Source: Bacteroidota bacterium (GTDB lineage Bacteria > Bacteroidota > Bacteroidia > AKYH767-A > 2013-40CM-41-45). From it: a stretch of DNA of 64,000 nucleotides. The stretch's first letter is position 1, and each line of letters begins with the position of its first letter. Under the pieces are notes generated by a model. The model was not told the origin of the DNA. It saw nothing but the letters and a program-made list of their open reading frames with translations, and made no database searches. The stretch is taken from contig JADJFC010000003.1 in NCBI GenBank assembly GCA_016708785.1, forward strand, positions 496,001-560,000, in the 5' to 3' direction. Of this stretch, positions 46,997 to 58,084 are shown in pieces. Made by a program: the position numbers and the translations under genes.

Positions 46997-47675
46997 TCAG
47001 TTTTTCGAATCAAACAATCTTCCATTCTCACACTTGATAATCCGCGCCGGAAATTTTTCTATCAGTGTGTAATTGTGAGTGGCCATGAGTACTGAACATC
47101 CTGTCTGTCCGATATCGATCAGCAATTTCATAATGCCTTCTGATGTTTCCGGATCCAAATTGCCTGTCGGCTCATCTGCTAAGATCATTTCGGGGGTGAT
47201 TCAACAATGCTCGCGCTATTACTACTCTTTGTTGTTCCCCGCCGGAAAGTTCATGAGGCATTTTAAAGCCCTTTGTTGCTAATCCAACTTTGTCGAGCAC
47301 TTCATTTATGCGGTTCCTTCATTTTACCTTGTCTTTCCATCCTGTGGCTTGTAAAACAAAAAGTAAATTTGAATTTATAGAACGGTCAGTCAGCAATTGA
47401 AAGTCCTGAAAAACGATTCCGAGTTTGCGTCTTAAATAGGGGATCTGACTTTCCTTGATATGATTCAATTCAAATCCTGCAACACCTGCTTTTCCCTGTG
47501 AAAGTTCAACATCGCCATAGATCATTTTCAATAGACTGCTTTTTCCGCTTCCAGTCTTTCCAATCAGATAAACGAATTCTCCCTTATCGATCTTCAGTTG
47601 GACATTAGACAATACCAAATTGCTTGATTGGAAAATATTTGCATCTGTAATATCGACGATTGTTTCTGTCTGCAT
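46997..47675 (-). CDS. ftsE: FtsE-like ABC transporter ATPase (frameshifted as sequenced)
   Basis: Cell-division ATPase that works with FtsX on peptidoglycan hydrolases. The first piece has Walker A IGKTGSGKSS and GIVFQDFQLLTDRSI; the last has Walker B ILADEPTGNLDPETS and the switch His in MATHNYTLI. Between them, in a third frame, lies KGFKMPHELSGGEQQRVVIARALLNHP with the signature motif. Two indels (near 47320 and 47192) explain this. About 226 residues when joined, normal for FtsE. ftsX is not adjacent, as in many Bacteroidota. Confidence 0.9.
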
Positions 47676-47684
47676 AATGTTGTA

Positions 47685-47888
47685 TTAAAAAGGAAGCTTT
47701 TGAATTTTGCCGAAAGGTAATTCGGAAATAAATTGAATAATCTCTTGTTCGTGGTCGCCTAACCCTGCTTTTGAAATTGCCTTTTCAGGTCTGTCGACCC
47801 GAAAATATGCAAGCAATGTGAAATTATCATCCCTCAACTGAACGTAATCAGGAATTTTTGCTGTGCCTTTTACTTTTAAAATGTACAT
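47685..47888 (-). CDS. Small conserved-looking protein of unknown function
   Basis: 67 residues from the ATG at 47888 (MYILKVKGTAKIPDYVQLRDDNFTLLAYF first 20: MYILKVKGTAKIPDYVQLRD). No family recognised; mixed beta/alpha, no signal or membrane segment. Its stop is 9 bp upstream of ftsE on the same strand, so they are probably one transcript. A longer ORF start at 47945 would run over the promoter and terminator and is rejected. Proteins of this size are often found next to ftsE in Bacteroidota genomes, by memory only. Confidence 0.6.
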   Translation of the reverse strand: MYILKVKGTAKIPDYVQLRDDNFTLLAYFRVDRPEKAISKAGLGDHEQEIIQFISELPFGKIQKLPF

Positions 47889-47892
47889 AGTA

Positions 47893-47900
47893 CAAAAGTA
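47893..47900 (-). promoter_or_regulatory. Putative -7 element 4 bp before the small ORF
   Basis: Minus strand TACTTTTG, exact TAnnTTTG match, four bases before the ATG at 47888. Its -33 side lies in the terminator hairpin of the upstream gene and has no TTG. Confidence 0.4.
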
Positions 47901-47907
47901 GCAAATG

Positions 47908-47941
47908 AAAAGGCCTTTCGAAGCATTCCGAAAGGCCTTTT
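47908..47941 (-). terminator. Terminator of the 48-kb lipoprotein gene
   Basis: 13-bp perfect stem AAAAGGCCTTTCG/CGAAAGGCCTTTT (47908-47920 with 47929-47941), loop of 8, flanked by T4 on the exit side. It starts 23 bp after the lipoprotein stop. Confidence 0.8.
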
Positions 47942-47964
47942 GCAAAATTTCTTTAACCGTTTTA

Positions 47965-48826
47965 TTAACGAAGTGTTACCGGAAATGTTGTTCCATTCAC
48001 CGTAATTGAAGCTTGGTTATTGCAGGTGCCGTCTCCATAGTCAAATGTCCGTGTCGCTTTTCCGGTAGGAGTGAGGTCAAATACACCTTCTTTTATCCAT
48101 GAACAGCTGAAGTCAATGTCTAAAGCATGAGTAATGTTCATTGTATATGAGTTTCCTTCGCAATTATTTCCTTGCGCACTTCCTGTGATCAAGTATCGGT
48201 CATCTTGCCAGTTCAGTGTTGTTGATCCTGAGATCCACTCCCGATTTCTTGTTGACGTCCAATCCATATTTCTTCCATCTGAATCAATCAAATGACCATT
48301 TACATTTATCGAAAAATGAATATTGCCACTCGTATTCTGACCAAGATTGGTTACTGTTTTTGAACCGGTAACATTAAACATTCTTGTTGTGTCTTTTCCT
48401 ACATAGTAGTTGTCGAAACTTGTAGTGATGACACTTCCCGAATCACTATATGGACCTGTATATGTAAAGTTTATGATCCCACGTCTATAATGCCCGTCTA
48501 AACACAAACAATCAGTACTTCCAAAATCAACCGTTGCAACCCGCCATTACCGGTTGAATCAGTGTGATCGTTACTGTTGCACAAACACTAAGGTAAGATG
48601 AAGTCGTTTCCTGAAAGCGATAGGTTGTTAAACCACTTGAACCATTTTTGATGGCCTGATTTGCAATGTTGTTAACATCACTATAAACCCCTTCTGCCAG
48701 TGCATTATCTTGCGCTGTTTGTGTGTCAAATTCTAATGCTTGTTGCTCGCTTTCTTTCTTGCAACTGAAACTTAGGATGCTCAGAAAACTGATCATAATA
48801 ACGAAGTTTCTAAATTCTGGTCTCAT
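47965..48826 (-). CDS. Lipoprotein of unknown function (frameshifted as sequenced)
   Basis: About 287 residues. Lipoprotein signal with FLSILSFSC, then a helical stretch and a beta-rich domain. The first frame stops in ATVTI; one base shift gives DSTGNGGLQR, another gives VDFGSTDCLCLDGHYRRG, then GIINFTYTGPYSDSG to the end, FPVTLR. The pattern 'VDFG...C.DG..RRG.I...YTG.Y...G' recurs in Bacteroidota lipoproteins that are annotated as hypothetical. Two indels near 48545 and 48520. Location probably the outer membrane. Confidence 0.65.
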
Positions 48827-49139
48827 TTATTTGGTTTTTTAGGTGAAAGAATGGTCTGTTCAGGAAATGTTCAACTTTTTGACTCCTTGGTTAAAACTTC
48901 ACCAAAGACGATATCTATCTGATGAACAACGTTGTAATCGAGAGGTATATTCTAATTGTTGTTTGTCTAGCCAATTTCAATCGATATATCGGCGTTAGCA
49001 ACCTTATACTTTGCTTTTTTGAAATTGTTGCTCGTGTTTAAAACTATGTTCGTAACTACACTATGAAAAAACCAGTGTAGACGGCTGTTTGCAATAATTT
49101 TGAAAGAATTACCGTTTACACCGAAATTTACCAAAACCA
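48827..49139. other. 313-bp intergenic region with small hairpins
   Basis: Divergent between a minus-strand lipoprotein and the plus-strand TPR gene. CTACACT (49056-49062) pairs with AGTGTAG (49074-49080), and a weaker pairing of ttgaaattgttgc with gcaataattttgaaa encloses it. No ORF of note; ATACTTTG near 49000 is one base off the -7 consensus. Confidence 0.4.
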
Positions 49140-52100
49140 ATGACAAGAATTTTTTTCAGTTCTGCTGAATACTTTTTCCTTCAGGCGTTTTCTCAGCAAA
49201 CAGCCATCTACCGGGATCCTGAAAGAGATTATCAGCAAGGATTAGATCTGCTCGAAAAACAGAAATATGGCGCTGCCCAAAACTGTTTATGCAGGTACTG
49301 AATCGAAAGCCCACCTCTCAAATGATGTGATCTCAAATTCTGCATACTATCAATGCAAAATGTGCTTCTGAACTTTTCAATAAGGACGCTGAATTTTTAC
49401 TGCTCGACTTTATTGAAAAATATCCTGCAAGCTCTAACTACCAGCCGGCACTTTTTTGATCTTGGGATTTATTACTACCGACTGAAACGTTATAAAAATG
49501 CTATTGAGTACTTAGCAAAAATAGATCAGATCGATCTTCCGCAGGAACAAAAGATGAAATCAATTTCAAGATCGGATATTCGTATTACATGACTAGCGAT
49601 TACGATAAAGCGTCAAAGGCTTTGCTCTCTGAAAGACGGAATTCTAATATGCCAGTGCAGCGCAGTATTATTATGCTCATATCGCATTTGTAAGTGAGAA
49701 TTACGAAACAGCTTTGAATAGTTTTCATGAAACTGAAAGATTCTCGAAGCTTTTGCCCTGTAGCTCCGTATTACATCACACAGATTTACTATCGTCAGAA
49801 GAAATATAATGAAGTGTTAAAGTATGCGCCTTCATTACTCGATACCGCTGCAACAAAAACGGAATTGAAATCTGAAGAATGGTTGGTGAATCTTTTATCG
49901 CAACGAAAGTTACAAAGAGGCAATTCCATACTTACTGATTATGAAAAATTCTCCAAATGAATCGAAGCGATTATTATTCTATTGCTTTTCTTATTATCGA
50001 ATCAAAGAATTTAATAAAGCTGTAGGCTATTTTCAAAAAGCAATTGGTGCTGACGATACTATTTCTCAAAATGCATATTTTCATCTTGCAGATTGTCAGT
50101 TGAGTTGAATAATAAACGTTCTGCCAGAACAGTTTTCAATCTGCTGCTAAATACGATTTCAATCTTGCTCATCAAAGAAGAAGCCGCATTCAATTATGCA
50201 AAATTGTCCTATGAATTGTCTTTTCAGGATGTGGCTCTCGAGTCTTTCAGAACATTCATGAAGGATTTTCCGAACAGCCAATACTATGATCAGGGCAAAT
50301 GAAATGCTGATTCAGCATTTACATGAATACAAGAAATTATAGAGATGCGATTACTGCCCTTGATCAGATTAAAAATAAAACACAGAATATAAAACGGCTT
50401 ATCAAAAGTCAGTTATTATCGAGGTGTTGAATTGTTCATGGATAATAAAACAAAGGAAGCAATTGAACTTTTCAAATGAATCTGGTTGCCGAATCAAATT
50501 ACTGGACAGGAGAATCACAATACAAACTTGGAAATTACGAAGATGCAATAAAGGCATACAATGCATTTCTTTTGACTCCCGCTGCATTAAAAAGTGAGCG
50601 TTACAATCTTGCAAATTACAACATCGGATATTCGTACTACAAGATTGAGAACTTTCCTGAAGCATTATCTGCATTTCGGAAGTATGTAAAAGATAAAATG
50701 CATAGATGTTACCCGTTTTAATGATGCGACCTTTACGACTGGCTGATTGTTTTTTTATTCAGAAAGATCAGGCAGCGCCCTGGATTATTACAATCAGGCG
50801 ATTGCTGCTAGTGCTAAGTCGAGTGATTATGCATTGTTCCAAAAAGCTGCAATACTTGGTGTACAAGGGAAATTTGGAGACAAAGTCAACACACTTCAGA
50901 AGCTTTTCGAAAAATATCCAAAGTCAGTTTACTTTGATGATGGCTTGTATGAAGCCGGACAAGCATGTATGGCGCAAGGAAATTTTGAATTGTCATTGAA
51001 ATATTTTAATCGTGTGATAAATGAATATCCGAATGGTATTTATTTCAGAAAAGCTGAATTAGGTGCAGCTCTTGTATATTACAACACAAAGCAAGATGAC
51101 AAAGCAATGGCTGCTTACAAACGCATAGTTCAGAAATATCCAAACACTACTGAGTCGCATGAGGCTTTAGTTCAGATCAAGAACATCAGCGTATCACAAA
51201 ATAAAGTGGACGATTATCTGACGTATGTAAAAGGCGTTCCAAATGCAGATGTATCTGGAAGCTGCGGAAGATTCTTTGTCGTATGAAGCAGCAGAATTGG
51301 TGTATACGCAAGGAAATTGTGACGTTGCTATCCGTGAATTTGATAAATACATGATGAAATTCCCGAATGCTATCTTTAAGATCAATGCAAGCTATTATAA
51401 ATCGGATTGTTTGTATAAGGCAAAAATATCAGGAAGCCTTACCCGGATTTGAATTTGTAATTGAGCATCCGAAAACAAATATCACTGAGAAGTCTTGTTA
51501 AATGCTGCGACGATCAATTACCGCTTGAAGCAATATGATCGATCTTTGCTCAGTTTGAAGCATTGGAGAATTCAGCCGAAGTAAAAGAGAATATACTTGC
51601 AGCATATTCAGGCCAGATGCGTCAGCTGTAAAATTAGGACAAAGCACAAAGGAACTTGAGGCAGCTCAAAAGATCATTAATTCAACAACAACAGATAAAG
51701 ACCTGATCAACGAAGCTCATCTCGTAACAGGTCGGGCTTATTTCTGAGAAAAAGGATTTTGGCTCTGCAAAAACGGAATTGTCTATCGTTGCAAAAAGGA
51801 CAAATAGCGAAATGACTGCAGAAAGTAAATATTTACTTGCTGCTATTGAATATGGAAACTGCAAATTACAAAGAATCACAAAACTCATCTTTGAAATTCA
51901 AAAGCAAGTTCCTTCTTATGATTATTGGATAGCAAAAGGTTTTATCCTGTTAGGTGATAATTATGTTGCTCAGAATGATACTTTTCAGGCAAAAGAAACT
52001 ACAAAAGTATCATTGCTAATTATGAAAAGGATCCAAATGATCCTGACGATCTGAAAGCTATCGCTACAGAGAAATTAGCAGCTATCTCTGCACCTGAAAA

Positions 52101-52175
52101 GAATAAGGAAATGGAGAATAATTAAAAGGCGAAGATCAAGTGGAAGATTCATTGGAGATTGACAATAAAAAATAA
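49140..52175 (+). pseudogene. Tetratricopeptide-repeat protein, heavily frameshifted
   Basis: About 1,000 codons of TPR repeats broken into many frames. Recognisable pieces include RDYQQGLDLLEKQKYGAAQ, PALFDLGIYYYRLKRYKNAI, YYITQIYYRQKKYNEVL, WTGESQYKLGNYEDAIKAY, YYNQAIAASAKSSDYALFQKA and SYYKSDCLYKAK. The start is probably the ATG at 49140; the end is the TAA at 52173-52175, which overlaps the next ATG (TAATG). I count at least ten frame changes in 3 kb against one or none in most genes around it. Either a decaying gene or a stretch of poor sequence. TPR proteins scaffold envelope complexes, and the coupled barrel gene suggests a joint role. Confidence 0.7.
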
Positions 52176-53889
52176 TGAAAGGTACTTTAACAGAAATGAA
52201 AAAAATGAATAAATATTTTTTGATCGCCGCAATTTGCGTTTCGCCTTTCAGTCTGTTTGCGCAGGGTACTGAAGAGCCTAAGAAGCCTGTAGATGCGAAA
52301 GCGGATCTGGGTGATGAGACTTATATTATCGTGAAGGATTATCGACCAATTCTTGCCGAATCAGCAAAGATCTCAGATTCTCCTGAAGGCGATACATCTT
52401 CGGCTAATCCGCCTCACAATGACTTATTCTATTCGTTCGCAAAAGCGGAAACGAATTATGAGACAAGTACCATCAAGGCAGTTAAAATTAAGGATGAGCC
52501 TTTAACAGTTATATCGCTCTTATATCAAGCTTGGACTTGGTAATAATTCTATCTATCATGGCGATCTTTATGTAAATGCACTTCGTTCAAAAACGGGATC
52601 GCTTGGGATTGCACTTGGACATCATTCCGGATCTCCCGGATTGGATGGGGTAGGACCTGCTGCTTACAGCAAGAATCATGGTGGTGTTTATGGGAAATAT
52701 ATGTTCGATAAAAAGACCTTCGCCGGTGAATTCAATTACGACAGAAACACAAACCATTATTACGGCTACAACAGCGAAGATTCTATTTTAGACAAAGATC
52801 CAGATCGAACAACGATTCAATATGTTTGGGTTAAAGCTGAATCTGGCATCAAATCACTTGAAGCGTGATCATATCGATTATTCTGCCGGAGTAGATTGGA
52901 ATTCTATTAGCGACTTGTATGATGTGAATGAAAGTGATATTCGTATTCACGGATTTGCTGGCAAGGACCTCCAGAGTTTGTACTTCAGAACCGATCTTTC
53001 ATTTGATTACTTTAAAAAATCACGTGCAGTTAATGAGCCGCTAAGTAGCAATACCGACCTGAGCAGAAACATTATCAATTTTGTTCCAATGATCCAGTTG
53101 AAAAATGAGAAAGCGAAGTTGAACCTGGGTGTAGATGTTGCATTAGAAAAAAACCTTGAATCAGGAGTTCACCTTTTCCCAAAGGTTGATTTCATATTTC
53201 CTGTGGCAGAGAATATTTTTTACTTGTTTGCTAACGTTGGTGGAGGAGTGGTGAAGAATAATTTCTATACAATGGCGCAGGAGAATCCATTCGTTAATTC
53301 ATCTGTTCAACCTTTGAATACTGTGAATAAATTGGATTTGAAAGGCGGATTGAACGGAGCATTTTCTTCCCGTGTTTCATTCCTTGCCTATATTAAGTAT
53401 ACAACATTTGATAGAATGCAATTGTATTACAATGATTCAATCTCTACGAACAAATTCAATGTTGCTTATGTAAATGGTAAAGTTCTGGATATTCATGGCG
53501 AATTAACTTACCGTGCAAATGAGAAATTTGTTGCATCGATTCATTTCGATCAGTATAAATACTCAATGGACTTCGATCAGAAAGCTTGGCATCGTCCAAA
53601 TACTGAAGTGAAATTAGATGCAAAATATAATATCCGTGATAAACTATATGTAAATGCTGCCATCTTCGGTCGCGGAAGTTATTTCGTGAGAGTACAACAA
53701 GTTGGTGGATACAGCGAGGAAAGTGTAAAGGGTTACCTCGATGCCAACCTTGGACTTGAATATCGCTACTCGAAAATATTATCAGTATTCGCAAACCTGA
53801 ACAACGTAGGTTTTGCACGATATTATTACTGGAATGATTATCCGTCGGAAAGGTTTAATATGTTGGCTGGGATAACGTATTCCTTTTAA
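52175..53889 (+). CDS. Outer-membrane beta-barrel protein (frameshifted as sequenced)
   Basis: About 570 residues with a signal peptide (MKKMNKYFLIAAICVSPFSLFAQ-like, from the ATG at 52196 or the coupled ATG at 52175). The mature part begins with an acidic linker (YIIVKDYRPILAESAKI) and continues as alternating amphipathic strands, ending YPSERFNMLAGITYSF with a C-terminal Phe, as in outer-membrane barrels. Frameshifts near 52515 and 52840. YRPILAESAKISD resembles TonB-like/porin proteins found after TPR genes in Bacteroidota. No plug domain, so it is not a TonB receptor. Confidence 0.7.
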
Positions 53890-53904
53890 AGGTAAAAGGT
53901 CAAA

Positions 53905-53934
53905 TTTTGCTTCGTAAGTACCAACGAAGCAAAA
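53905..53934. terminator. Bidirectional hairpin between convergent genes
   Basis: TTTTGCTTCGT / ACGAAGCAAAA, 11-bp perfect stem (53905-53915 with 53924-53934), loop of 8. Flanking aaggtaaaaggtcaa and acctttgaaccttt words extend the pairing and belong to the 'ggtcaaag' family. Confidence 0.75.
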
Positions 53935-53950
53935 CCTTTGAACCTTTGTA

Positions 53951-54710
53951 CTACCTGGCCCCTTCCTTAAACTTCGCAATCGACTTCCTGGTAAAATCCG
54001 AAAGTACTAATGTCCCGCTGATCTCAGCGCGTTCAATAAGAAGGGTGTCCCAATTTTCAGTACCGCTCCAAAAAACTTTTTTCAGTTCTTTCATCGCTTC
54101 AGGATTACTTCCTGAAAGCTTTGTGATCAGTTTATGGATGCTGCTATCCATCGCTTCAATGTCGTCATGAACTTCCGCATACATTCCTTTCGATAGCGCC
54201 CAGCCGGCATCTTGCCACTCTGTAGCATTGATCGACATTGCGCTGAATGCTGCATTTCCGATTTTTCTTTCTACTGCAGGACCGACTACAAATGGTCCTA
54301 TCCCCACTGCAAGCTCGCTCAACTTAACGGATGCAGCCATTGTTGCAATTGTGTAATCTGCTGCACAGGCTATTCCAACGCCACCACCAACAGCTTTTCC
54401 CTGTACACGTGCAATTACAAATTTCGGTGCTTTTCGAATTGCATTAATTACGGCCGCAAAACCGGAGAAGAATTTTTTACCTTGTTCCAAATTTTCAATT
54501 GCTACCAATTCATCGAATGATGCGCCGCACAAAAGCTTTTTCGCCTTCGCTTTTAGCAGAATGACTTTTGCTTCATTATTGTTCCTGCTTTTCTATCTCA
54601 GCTGCTAATTGCATTAATAATGCACCCGGAAGAGAATTACTTTGTGGGTGAAAAAATGTGATCTCTGCAACATTGTCTGTAATCACTGTATTTACTGTAC
54701 CTGAACTCAT
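53951..54710 (-). CDS. Enoyl-CoA hydratase/isomerase family protein (frameshifted)
   Basis: Crotonase-fold protein of about 253 residues. First piece from the ATG at 54710 (MSSGTVNTVITDNVAEITFF), the rest in another frame: KVILLKAKAKKLLCGASFDEL, VQGKAVGGGVGIACAADYTIA (oxyanion hole) and LSELAVGIGPFVVGPAVERKIG. The indel is near 54580. The usual catalytic Glu/Asp pair cannot be assigned with confidence: GIGPFVVGP replaces G-x-x-P-[DE]. It could act in branched-chain or aromatic degradation; the paa genes are 10 kb away, so no direct link. Confidence 0.82.
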
Positions 54711-54776
54711 TTTTTGGATATTATTTTGCTAAGTAAAGAATTTTCTTTTTAACTTAAAGGCTTCAAATCTTCGACA

Positions 54777-56345
54777 ATGAAAAAATATCTGATCTTTTGT
54801 CTATTCTGTTGTAGTTTTTCGGTTTCAGCTCAATTAAATCCGGCACGGATCAATCATTTTTGCTGCTTTGATAGCATTGCGCCTCATTCGTTTTCTTATC
54901 CATTAGGCATTATTCAATCCGGCGATTCAATGATTATTGCCTATGTAGAAGACGATTCGGTGAAGATAAAGGTAATTGATATGTTCTCAGGAAATGACAT
55001 AGCAAATTTTAACTATGGAAGTGATACAATTTCAAGTCCTGCGTATGTAAATGGAAGTTTTAGGAAAACAGATTCCGGTTATCTTGGATCATGTTTTTCA
55101 TATCGATCTAATGGAAGTTTGCCCGATGGTTGGTGGCTTATCATTTATTCTTTTGATAATAATTTCAATCTGCAAAATAAAAATCAAGTGAATGTTGTTG
55201 ATATTGGTATACCAACTAATTTGGTTTATTCTCCTTTCGACTCTACCTATTATTTTGCAGATTTTAATCAACTCGATTCTTTGACACTTTACAATATAGA
55301 TAGAAATGCAAATTTATTACGCAGCTTCAAATATGGTTTGAATAATCGTCAGGACATTGCCGGCGGATTGTTTTTTGCAAGTGATGGGGCACTAATTTCA
55401 GTAGAAAGGTTAGAGCAAAATCCTGCTCCTGAATATGTTGTTTCACTTCGTAAGATTGATCTTGTGACAGGATTAGAATTGTCAAATGTAAACATTGATT
55501 CTTCTCTAGGCATCACACATGTGTTCTATCAGAACAATGACACACTTGCAATCGCGTTTAATGGTCATGATAATGGTGGGTTAGTAAAGTTTACTAAAGT
55601 TAGTTTAATAAATTTTAGTTATAATTCATATTCAACAGCGAATATTTATCAAGTTGGAGGCCTTTGGAATTTTGAATTTGAAAGTAATTCCGGGAATAGT
55701 TATATTGAAGGTGGAAGCCAGCTCATACAAATAAAACCTGATAATAGTGTAGGGTTTGTAAAGTCTGTAATTTATCCTTCATATATGTTGTATAACAAGT
55801 CTCCAATATTATTTGATATAAATGGAAATCCTATAATTTTTAGATCATATATTAATAATACAATTTCGAATCAGGATCTTTTGATGCAGAGATTCAATAA
55901 TGTTACAGGCGAGACTATTGATTCTATGTTCTATAATGATATCAGAAATACACCTGATTTTGCCATAACGCAATTTATTGATTATTCAGGTGGACTTAAT
56001 TTGATCTTTGCAAATGATTATGATAATGCGTTTATCCTTCAAGAAGAAACGCAGTTGAATGTTATTCATATAAGTACTCTTTCTGATTCTCAACCTGAGC
56101 TAATGAGTCAAACTGTTACAATTTTTCCAAATCCAACGACTGGTAATTTAAATCTAAAGTGTGAGAGTGTAATTATCGATGAGTTGAAAATTTTTGATTT
56201 CACAGGAAAATATTTGAGGACGATTAAATTAAATTCATCCAATTCATTTAGTGTATCTGATTTAATTTCTGGGATATATGTCATTCGGGCAATAAGCAAG
56301 AATGGTGATCAAATGAACATTAAAATCATTAAAGTCGCGCCTTAA
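54777..56345 (+). CDS. Secreted T9SS cargo protein
   Basis: 522 residues, signal peptide (MKKYLIFCLFCCSFSVSAQ), a middle part with repeated D/S-rich strands that could form a beta-propeller (YGSDTISSPAYVNGSF, GGLFFASDGALISVER), and a type A sorting domain (VTIFPNPTTGNLNLK, DLISGIYVIRAIS, IKIIKVAP). The middle part has no known catalytic motif. Divergent from the enoyl-CoA hydratase gene with only 66 bp between them. Similar architecture to the gene at 62.5-63.9 kb. Confidence 0.82.
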   Translation: MKKYLIFCLFCCSFSVSAQLNPARINHFCCFDSIAPHSFSYPLGIIQSGDSMIIAYVEDDSVKIKVIDMFSGNDIANFNYGSDTISSPAYVNGSFRKTDSGYLGSCFSYRSNGSLPDGWWLIIYSFDNNFNLQNKNQVNVVDIGIPTNLVYSPFDSTYYFADFNQLDSLTLYNIDRNANLLRSFKYGLNNRQDIAGGLFFASDGALISVERLEQNPAPEYVVSLRKIDLVTGLELSNVNIDSSLGITHVFYQNNDTLAIAFNGHDNGGLVKFTKVSLINFSYNSYSTANIYQVGGLWNFEFESNSGNSYIEGGSQLIQIKPDNSVGFVKSVIYPSYMLYNKSPILFDINGNPIIFRSYINNTISNQDLLMQRFNNVTGETIDSMFYNDIRNTPDFAITQFIDYSGGLNLIFANDYDNAFILQEETQLNVIHISTLSDSQPELMSQTVTIFPNPTTGNLNLKCESVIIDELKIFDFTGKYLRTIKLNSSNSFSVSDLISGIYVIRAISKNGDQMNIKIIKVAP

Positions 56346-56500
56346 GATGATTCTACTGTACTGGTTTCAATAAGATAGCAGCAGTAATGTATATCATATT
56401 GTGTTTCTGAACAAAAATTGCAACATGCGAATTGCTTAGATTTTTCTCTTTGTCAGCTAAAATAAATTGCAATAAAAAAGTAGGACTTATTAAATATCTT

Positions 56501-57985
56501 CTAACCGCTTAAAAATGATAAATTCCTCGTTTTCCCAAAAACACTATAATAGTTTCTGTAACTAGAAAGATAAGCATCTAAACGCGGATCAAAAATATCA
56601 GTGTCATAGCTGTTGATCTTTGATCCGATCAAGTAGTTCACGTGGAGCCGCAAAAACATTGCATCCACTTGTTCCGGTGATTGTCCTGTCATCAGATACG
56701 TGGCTCGATGATCTGTATACAGAGAGAGTGCAATCGCTTTTATAAAACCAACGACTTCACTTTCCGGAATTTTGTCTCTTACTACATTCAGCATTTCAAT
56801 CGAAGTAGTTTTATATGGACCGTCGGGAATGTCGTTCTGTTTTTCAAGTGTTCTCTTGAATGGCAAAATGTAGCCCGTCATCGTAATAAAAATAACAAAG
56901 AGGATTAGAGCTTCGCTGTAAATTCTTTTATATGATCTGGTAATTAGCAATATTATGTCGAATGTGTATTTTATAAGTAATGGAAATACCGGAAAAATAA
57001 ATCGAAAACCGCCTGTGCTTCTGTTGAAGAGTAGAATCATTAGCAGGTAGAACAGGAAAAACCATTCAGTGAAACCCGCTTTTTTTCTGAGATTGACGAC
57101 CCAACCTGCCAGTGCTAAAAACACCCACCACGAAGGCATCGTGTTCCAACTTCCCGGAAAAAAAAATGCTGTCCCGAGCACATCGTAATAGTATTTGGCA
57201 TTCACAAATAGTCCCGCTGATTCTTTATCAAATGAATTGGAATAAAATCCTAAGAAATATTTCATCTCAACATGAAAGAAGAGCGTGTTGAAAAGAAAAA
57301 AGAAAAGTACTGCACTGAGAATTAGTATTGCTGCGGATTTGATCCGCTTGCGTTCAAAAAAGTTAAAACTAAATGTGCGTTCTCCAACTGTCCCATGCAA
57401 AAGTATGTCCGCTGTCAGTGCAGCGAGCGATGCAATTCCCACAAACCTGATTGAAGTAAGCCAGGATGCAAGTAGTCCACAAACGACGTAAAATAGAATC
57501 GACCTGTTTTTTCGCTCAGCAATTTGAATCAGTAGAAACAGGAAAAATACAAAGGGAATGTCGGTAAGAATGCTGTCCTTGAGTAAGAGCAGATAATGAT
57601 TGTACAGAATAAAAATCACAATCGTAAGAGAGATCAGCGGACTATAATATTTTTTGAAGTAATTAAACATAAGTACTCCAAGGCTGATCATTAATACGGA
57701 AATCAAGATCAGGTAAGGCTTTACTGACAATTTGAAAAAATAATATACCGGTGAAATTAGTAGTGGAAATCCTGCCGGATATGCATGTAAAGCAAAATCT
57801 CCGTCGACCTTATCGAAAACCAATCCGTTGTCGATCTGAGGTCTTTGCTCAACTATATTCCTTGCTTGCAATATGTATTGGGCATAATCATCACCCCAAT
57901 CTTGATATGGCTTTACATTTATATAAAGCAGTGGCAGTAGCAAAAGTATGCATGCAATAAAATATACTCTGTTGAATCCTGCCAT
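56501..57985 (-). CDS. Membrane glycosyltransferase, GT39/ArnT-like
   Basis: 494 residues with about ten membrane segments. The first periplasmic loop carries the paired acids in PYQDWGDDYAQYILQARNI, and KDSILTDIPFVFFLFLL follows, both typical of polyprenyl-phosphate-sugar-dependent transferases (GT39/PMT/ArnT superfamily). TGGFRFIFPVFPLL is another recurring piece. It would move a sugar from a lipid carrier to a glycan or protein on the periplasmic side. Single gene, no polysaccharide locus around it. Confidence 0.75.
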   Translation of the reverse strand: MAGFNRVYFIACILLLLPLLYINVKPYQDWGDDYAQYILQARNIVEQRPQIDNGLVFDKVDGDFALHAYPAGFPLLISPVYYFFKLSVKPYLILISVLMISLGVLMFNYFKKYYSPLISLTIVIFILYNHYLLLLKDSILTDIPFVFFLFLLIQIAERKNRSILFYVVCGLLASWLTSIRFVGIASLAALTADILLHGTVGERTFSFNFFERKRIKSAAILILSAVLFFFLFNTLFFHVEMKYFLGFYSNSFDKESAGLFVNAKYYYDVLGTAFFFPGSWNTMPSWWVFLALAGWVVNLRKKAGFTEWFFLFYLLMILLFNRSTGGFRFIFPVFPLLIKYTFDIILLITRSYKRIYSEALILFVIFITMTGYILPFKRTLEKQNDIPDGPYKTTSIEMLNVVRDKIPESEVVGFIKAIALSLYTDHRATYLMTGQSPEQVDAMFLRLHVNYLIGSKINSYDTDIFDPRLDAYLSSYRNYYSVFGKTRNLSFLSG

Positions 57986-58084
57986 TTGAAAAAGTTACGA
58001 TAGCTTTAGTTTCGCTAAGTAAAGGATTTTCTACGGAATCAAAATCTGCTTTTTTAACTTTAAAAATTATATTACCGGTCACAA

